NCBI GenBank assembly: GCA_002372325.1
Contig: DFFT01000103.1
Coordinates: 1 to 23,551, forward strand
From: Succinivibrionaceae bacterium UBA3769
Lineage (GTDB): Bacteria; Pseudomonadota; Gammaproteobacteria; Enterobacterales; Succinivibrionaceae
DNA length: 23,551 nt
Direction: 5' to 3'
A model generated the notes under the pieces. It was not told the DNA's origin, did no database searches, and worked only from the letters and a program-made list of their open reading frames with translations. Within the stretch, counting starts at the first letter, position 1. The number at the start of each line of letters is the position of its first letter. A program made the position numbers and the translations under genes. Shown here one piece after another: positions 19,833 to 23,551 of this stretch.

Positions 19833-22409
19833 ATGAGACAGGACAGATTAACGAATCAGTTTCAGCAAGCTCTTTCGGATGCTCAGTCACTGGTGATTGG
19901 CAATGACCAGCAGATGATCGAGCCCTTGCATATTATGAGCGCTCTTTTGAATCAGGAGGGCGGCACTACTGCTCCCCTGATGACTCTGGCGGGAGCCGAT
20001 CCCAAGGCTGTTGATATTCTCTTAAACGAGAAGATCAAGTCCCTTCCCACGGTGCGGGGCGCCGGCGGGGACATTCAGCTGTCAAACTCCTCCATCAAGG
20101 TGCTCAATGTCTGCGACCGGCTGGCACAGAAGGCCAATGACGGCTACATTTCCACGGAATTTTTTGTGAAGGCGGCTTTTGATAATGACTACGACGTGCA
20201 GACCATTCTTAAGAAATGCAATGTCACCGCCGCGCGCATTGATGAGGCTATAGAGAAGATCCGCGGCGGCGAGAATGTTAATTCCGCCGAATCCGAAAGC
20301 ACCCGGCAGGCCCTGAGCAAATATACGGTGGATGTTACCGCTCTGGCGGAAAAGGGCAAGCTGGATCCGGTGATTGGCCGCGATGACGAGATCCGCCGTA
20401 CCATGCAGGTGCTCCAGAGAAGAACCAAGAACAATCCGGTGCTTATCGGCGAGCCGGGCGTGGGCAAGACGGCCATTTGCGAAGGTCTGGCCCAGCGCAT
20501 CGTCAAGGGCGAGGTACCTGAGGGCCTTAAGAAGAAAAGAGTGCTGTCTCTGGACATGGGCGCTCTTCTGGCAGGAGCCAAGTACCGCGGCGACTTTGAG
20601 GAACGGCTGAAGTCAGTGCTTAATGCGCTGGAAAAGGAGAGCGGCAACATTATCCTCTTTATCGATGAGCTGCATACTCTGGTGGGTGCCGGAAAGGCCG
20701 AGGGCTCCATGGATGCCGGAAATATGCTGAAGCCGGCTTTGGCCCGGGGCGCTTTGCACTGCATGGGAGCCACCACTCTGGACGAGTACCGCAAGTATAT
20801 CGAGAAGGATGCCGCTCTGGAAAGACGGTTCCAGAAGGTGTTTGTGGGCGAGCCCTCCGTGGAGAACACCATTGCCATCCTGCGGGGACTCAAGGAAAAG
20901 TACGAGCTCCATCATCACGTGCAGATCACTGACCCGGCCATTGTGGCGGCGGCTACCCTGTCAAATCGCTATATTACTGACCGGCAGCTTCCCGACAAAG
21001 CCATTGACCTTATTGACGAAGCGGCCGCCAGCATCAGGCTGCAGATGGATTCCAAGCCGGAGCCTCTGGATGTCCTGGAGCATAAGCTGATTCAGCTTAA
21101 GATGGAGCGTCAGGCAGTTTCCCGGGAGTCTGACGAGGCTAGCAAGAAGCGCCTTCAGGCCATTGACGCCGACATTGCCGCCAAGGAAGAGGAGCTCAAT
21201 AAGCTTGCCGGTATCTGGAAGGCGGAAAAGGCCGGACTTACCGGAGTGCAGCATCTCAAGGAGGAGCTGGATTCTGCCCGCTATCAGTATGAGGTGGCCA
21301 TGCGCAATGTCCGCTATGATGATGCGTCCAAGCTGAGATATGAGACCATCCCCAATCTGGAGAGACAGATTGCCGAGAGCGAGAAGATCAAGCAGGACGG
21401 CGGCCCGAAGCTCCTTCGGAATAAGGTTTCGGAAAATGAAATCGCTGAGGTGGTGTCCCGGGCTACCGGAATTCCGGTCTCTAAGATGCTGGAGGGCGAA
21501 AGACAGAAGCTGTTGCATATGGAGGAAAATCTCCATCAGCGGGTTATCGGACAGGAGGAAGCCGTCAATGCCATAGCCAATGCCATCAGGAGAAGCCGCG
21601 CCGGTCTGGGGGATCCTCAGAGACCCATCGGATCCTTCCTGTTCATGGGGCCTACCGGTGTCGGCAAGACCGAGCTTTGCAAGGCTCTGGCGGAATTCAT
21701 GTTCGATACGGTCAATGCCATGGTGCGCATCGATATGAGCGAATTCATGGAAAAGCACAGCGTGTCCCGTCTGGTGGGAGCTCCTCCGGGATATGTGGGC
21801 TATGACGAGGGCGGCTATCTTACCGAGGCAGTGCGGCGGAGACCCTACAGCGTGATTCTTCTTGATGAAATCGAGAAGGCTCACCCGGATATTTTCAATA
21901 TCCTGCTGCAGGTGCTGGACGACGGCAGACTGACAGACGGCCAGGGACGCACGGTGGACTTTAAGAATACCGTGATCATCATGACCTCCAATCTGGGATC
22001 TGATATTATTCAGGAGGAGACGGGGCATAAGGAGTACGCTGAAATAAAGGCGGATCTTATGGAGCTTTTGCAGACCCGCTTTAAGCCGGAATTTCTGAAT
22101 CGTATTGATGAGACGGTGGTATTCCATCCTCTCGGCAAGGAGCATATCAAGAATATTGCCCGGATTCAGCTGGATGTTCTCATAAAGAGACTGGCTCAGA
22201 ACGGCTGTGAAATCAGGTTCCCGGATCATCTTCTGGACAGAATTGCCGATATCGGATATGACCCGGTATTCGGAGCCCGGCCGCTCAGAAGAGCTATTCA
22301 GACCTATATTGAGAACCCGCTGGCCGAGGCGGTGCTCAAGGGCGAACTGGCTTCAGACAGAGAGATCAGCGTGGATCTTGATGACAACGCCAAACTGGTT
22401 TTAAGCTAA
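19833..22409 (+). CDS. clpB: Protein disaggregase ClpB (Hsp100, AAA+)
   Basis: ClpB threads aggregated proteins through its hexameric pore and works with DnaK/DnaJ. At 858 residues it matches E. coli (857). It has an N-domain (1-145), AAA-1 with Walker A GEPGVGKT (206-213) and Walker B ILFIDELHT, a coiled-coil M domain (about 410-525) and AAA-2 with Walker A GPTGVGKT (near 605) and Walker B ILLDEIEKAHPD; pore-loop KYRG and GYVGYDEGG are present. ATG 19833 matches the E. coli start MRxDRLTN and follows an AGGTAA ribosome site; GTG 19827 is upstream in frame. Codon 149, the internal start of the short form in E. coli, is GTT here. A terminator follows. Confidence 0.97.
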   Translation: MRQDRLTNQFQQALSDAQSLVIGNDQQMIEPLHIMSALLNQEGGTTAPLMTLAGADPKAVDILLNEKIKSLPTVRGAGGDIQLSNSSIKVLNVCDRLAQKANDGYISTEFFVKAAFDNDYDVQTILKKCNVTAARIDEAIEKIRGGENVNSAESESTRQALSKYTVDVTALAEKGKLDPVIGRDDEIRRTMQVLQRRTKNNPVLIGEPGVGKTAICEGLAQRIVKGEVPEGLKKKRVLSLDMGALLAGAKYRGDFEERLKSVLNALEKESGNIILFIDELHTLVGAGKAEGSMDAGNMLKPALARGALHCMGATTLDEYRKYIEKDAALERRFQKVFVGEPSVENTIAILRGLKEKYELHHHVQITDPAIVAAATLSNRYITDRQLPDKAIDLIDEAAASIRLQMDSKPEPLDVLEHKLIQLKMERQAVSRESDEASKKRLQAIDADIAAKEEELNKLAGIWKAEKAGLTGVQHLKEELDSARYQYEVAMRNVRYDDASKLRYETIPNLERQIAESEKIKQDGGPKLLRNKVSENEIAEVVSRATGIPVSKMLEGERQKLLHMEENLHQRVIGQEEAVNAIANAIRRSRAGLGDPQRPIGSFLFMGPTGVGKTELCKALAEFMFDTVNAMVRIDMSEFMEKHSVSRLVGAPPGYVGYDEGGYLTEAVRRRPYSVILLDEIEKAHPDIFNILLQVLDDGRLTDGQGRTVDFKNTVIIMTSNLGSDIIQEETGHKEYAEIKADLMELLQTRFKPEFLNRIDETVVFHPLGKEHIKNIARIQLDVLIKRLAQNGCEIRFPDHLLDRIADIGYDPVFGARPLRRAIQTYIENPLAEAVLKGELASDREISVDLDDNAKLVLS

Positions 22410-22452
22410 TCAGCCCAACCGGCGCCATGGCGGCATCCGTGACAAATGCAGA

Positions 22453-22484
22453 AATCCTTCCGTTATCAGGCGGAGGGATTTTTT
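22453..22484 (+). terminator. Terminator of clpB
   Basis: A 10-bp stem (AATCCTTCCG, 22453-22462, with CGGAGGGATT, 22471-22480; one G-U pair) has an 8-nt loop and a TTTTTT tail. It lies 43 nt after the clpB stop. Confidence 0.9.
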
Positions 22485-22612
22485 ATGCTGCCGCGGAGTT
22501 TGCCGGAAGAGGAACAAGGGGTTTGGGGCAGGAAATACAAAAGACAGATACAGCTATGCAAAATAAAGGAATTAACAGGGGACACAGAACTGGCATGAGA
22601 AAAGGAGCAAGC

Positions 22613-23311
22613 ATGAGAGGAGGTGCCGTCATAAGAGCGGCTTTGGCGTTTTCCGGCCTCGTTTTCGGGGGCGGCGCGGAGGCCGGTCTTGCAGATTTCA
22701 ATGTCGGGGCGGCTTACTGGGCGGCGGACAGCGAGATGACTTCTGATACCGGGGGATCCTGGCACACCGGGCGCGCAGCCTATGGGGTGGCTCCGGGAGG
22801 TCTTTTTGTCTGGGGAGAGGCCCAGCATGCCGTTCCCGTGCTTCCGAATATCAGGCTCAGAGGCACGCTGTACCACGACACCGCAGGGGGCATGCGCTCA
22901 AAGCAGAATCACCTGGATGTTATCGGTTACTGGAATGCGATTGATCTCACACCGGTTTCACTGAGACTGGGCATCGGCGCCAAGGCCGGGGACATGAGTT
23001 ACCGGAAGGCCGGCGAGCGGATTTCCTTCACCCATGTCAAGCCCTTTGTTTACGGCCGTTTGTTCCTGGATGTTCCGGGAACCGGACTTTCACTTGGCGG
23101 CGAGGCTGAGGCAGCGGCTCTGCCTCATAACCATCAGAAGCTGTTTGACGGTCTTCTGGGGGCGGACTGGAATTTCGGGGGCACGCTGGTTTCCGGAGGC
23201 GCCGTGGCGGGTTACCGTTATCTGTATCTCCGGGAGGATTATTCCGGAAGCCTTACTGCGGCAACCCGGATCCGGGGGCCCTATGCCGGACTTTATCTGT
23301 CATTCCTGTAA
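22613..23311 (+). CDS. Outer membrane beta-barrel protein, TIGR04219-like family
   Basis: The 232-residue product begins with a signal peptide (MRGGAVIRAALAFSGLVFGGGAEAG, probable cleavage after AEA near residue 24; shown here as positions only for the cut). The mature part alternates polar and hydrophobic residues and is rich in Gly, Tyr and aromatic strand ends, closing with YAGLYLSFL, a typical barrel C-terminus. The segment VPVLPNIRLRGT and later WNAIDLTPVSLRLGIG resemble the TIGR04219 outer membrane family as I remember it. GGAG lies 5 nt before ATG 22613; ATG 22595 in frame is an alternative. The clpB terminator separates it from clpB, but no clear promoter is seen. Its function is unknown. 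Confidence 0.7.
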   Translation: MRGGAVIRAALAFSGLVFGGGAEAGLADFNVGAAYWAADSEMTSDTGGSWHTGRAAYGVAPGGLFVWGEAQHAVPVLPNIRLRGTLYHDTAGGMRSKQNHLDVIGYWNAIDLTPVSLRLGIGAKAGDMSYRKAGERISFTHVKPFVYGRLFLDVPGTGLSLGGEAEAAALPHNHQKLFDGLLGADWNFGGTLVSGGAVAGYRYLYLREDYSGSLTAATRIRGPYAGLYLSFL

Positions 23312-23475
23312 TGATGCAAAGACCGAACAGGGCGACAGCAAATTCTGAAATGAATCAACGCGCGGAAAAAGCTGCGATTCCGGGGGATGGAGCAGGACAC
23401 ATAGGCCAATGTGAGCCGGATTCGGAGGATTGCAGCTTAAAAGACAAAAAAATATTAATTTCTGTCAAAGCCTTG

Positions 23476-23484
23476 TGCTATAAG
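23476..23484 (+). promoter_or_regulatory. Extended -10 promoter candidate in the terminal intergenic region
   Basis: TGCTATAAG fits the extended TGnTATAAT form. An A/T-rich run lies upstream (23441-23460) with a poor -35 (TTAATT, 18 bp away). The region from 23312 to the window end has no gene; nothing else is recognisable in 23312-23440. Confidence 0.4.
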
Positions 23485-23525
23485 CTCTGAATGGCGTTTT
23501 ACCGAGGACGGTCACGAGAAGATTC

Positions 23526-23551
23526 AAAAAAAAATCAAAAAAAGTGTTGAC
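23526..23551 (+). promoter_or_regulatory. Truncated strong promoter: A-tract UP element and -35 TTGAC at window edge
   Basis: Two long A runs (23526-23534 and 23537-23543) directly precede TTGAC (23547-23551), five bases of the -35 consensus, where the window stops. The arrangement resembles UP-element-assisted rRNA or tRNA promoters. The -10 and the gene are outside the window. Confidence 0.5.

Noticed and set aside
20961..22229. A 422-codon open frame antisense to clpB
   Set aside because: It lies wholly inside clpB with no domain signature; the sense strand encodes complete ClpB motifs.
1..23551. CRISPR arrays, insertion sequences, prophage or defence genes
   Set aside because: No repeated spacer-like units, terminal inverted repeats with transposase, or defence-type domains were seen; gene content is core metabolism.

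Overview
The window looks like chromosomal core DNA from a gammaproteobacterium. The evidence is a set of E. coli-like neighbourhoods (dnaB-alr, prfB-lysS, and bamD next to rluD-pgeF-clpB), an E. coli-type RF2 programmed frameshift, RluA and RluD together, and BamD with a canonical lipobox. The amgK-murU cell-wall recycling pair, which E. coli lacks, and a TIGR04219-like outer-membrane protein fit a lineage outside the Enterobacterales. An Aeromonadales/Succinivibrionaceae-like origin is a guess; the sequence alone does not settle it. I see no phage, integrase, transposase, CRISPR array or defence cassette.

Layout. 1-364: a strong promoter drives tRNA-Ser(GCU) and two identical tRNA-Arg(ACG) genes. 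545-3201: dnaB and alr, closed by a two-way terminator shared with a small unknown membrane-anchored protein (3385-3810, minus). 3966-4826 (minus): nadC, with a nested inverted repeat in its leader. Between nadC and the divergent prfB lies an 11-bp phased tandem repeat. 5186-7860: prfB (with +1 frameshift) and lysS. 7976-8851: dapA alone, between a terminator and a second terminator. 8945-12450: trmB-amgK-murU-djlA, a tightly packed operon with two TAATG stop/start overlaps. 12547-15492 (minus): a D-2-hydroxyacid dehydrogenase, a HAD hydrolase and rluA. 15735-16694: a zinc-independent quinone-oxidoreductase-like protein, converging on bamD (minus). 17857-22409: rluD and pgeF overlapping, then clpB behind a probable heat-shock (sigma-32) promoter. 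22613-23311: an outer-membrane beta-barrel candidate. The last 240 bases contain no gene but end in an A-rich tract and a -35-like TTGAC, probably the start of a stable-RNA promoter cut off by the window edge.

The genes are mostly housekeeping: replication (DnaB), translation (tRNAs, RF2, LysRS, TrmB, RluA, RluD), peptidoglycan precursors and recycling (Alr, DapA, AmgK, MurU, PgeF), NAD synthesis (NadC), envelope assembly (BamD, DjlA, OMP) and protein disaggregation (ClpB). The most unusual parts are non-coding: the nadC leader structure, the 11-bp repeat beside it, and strongly pyrimidine-biased tracts after pgeF and rluA that look like Rho loading sites. I did not find a clearly new multi-gene system.
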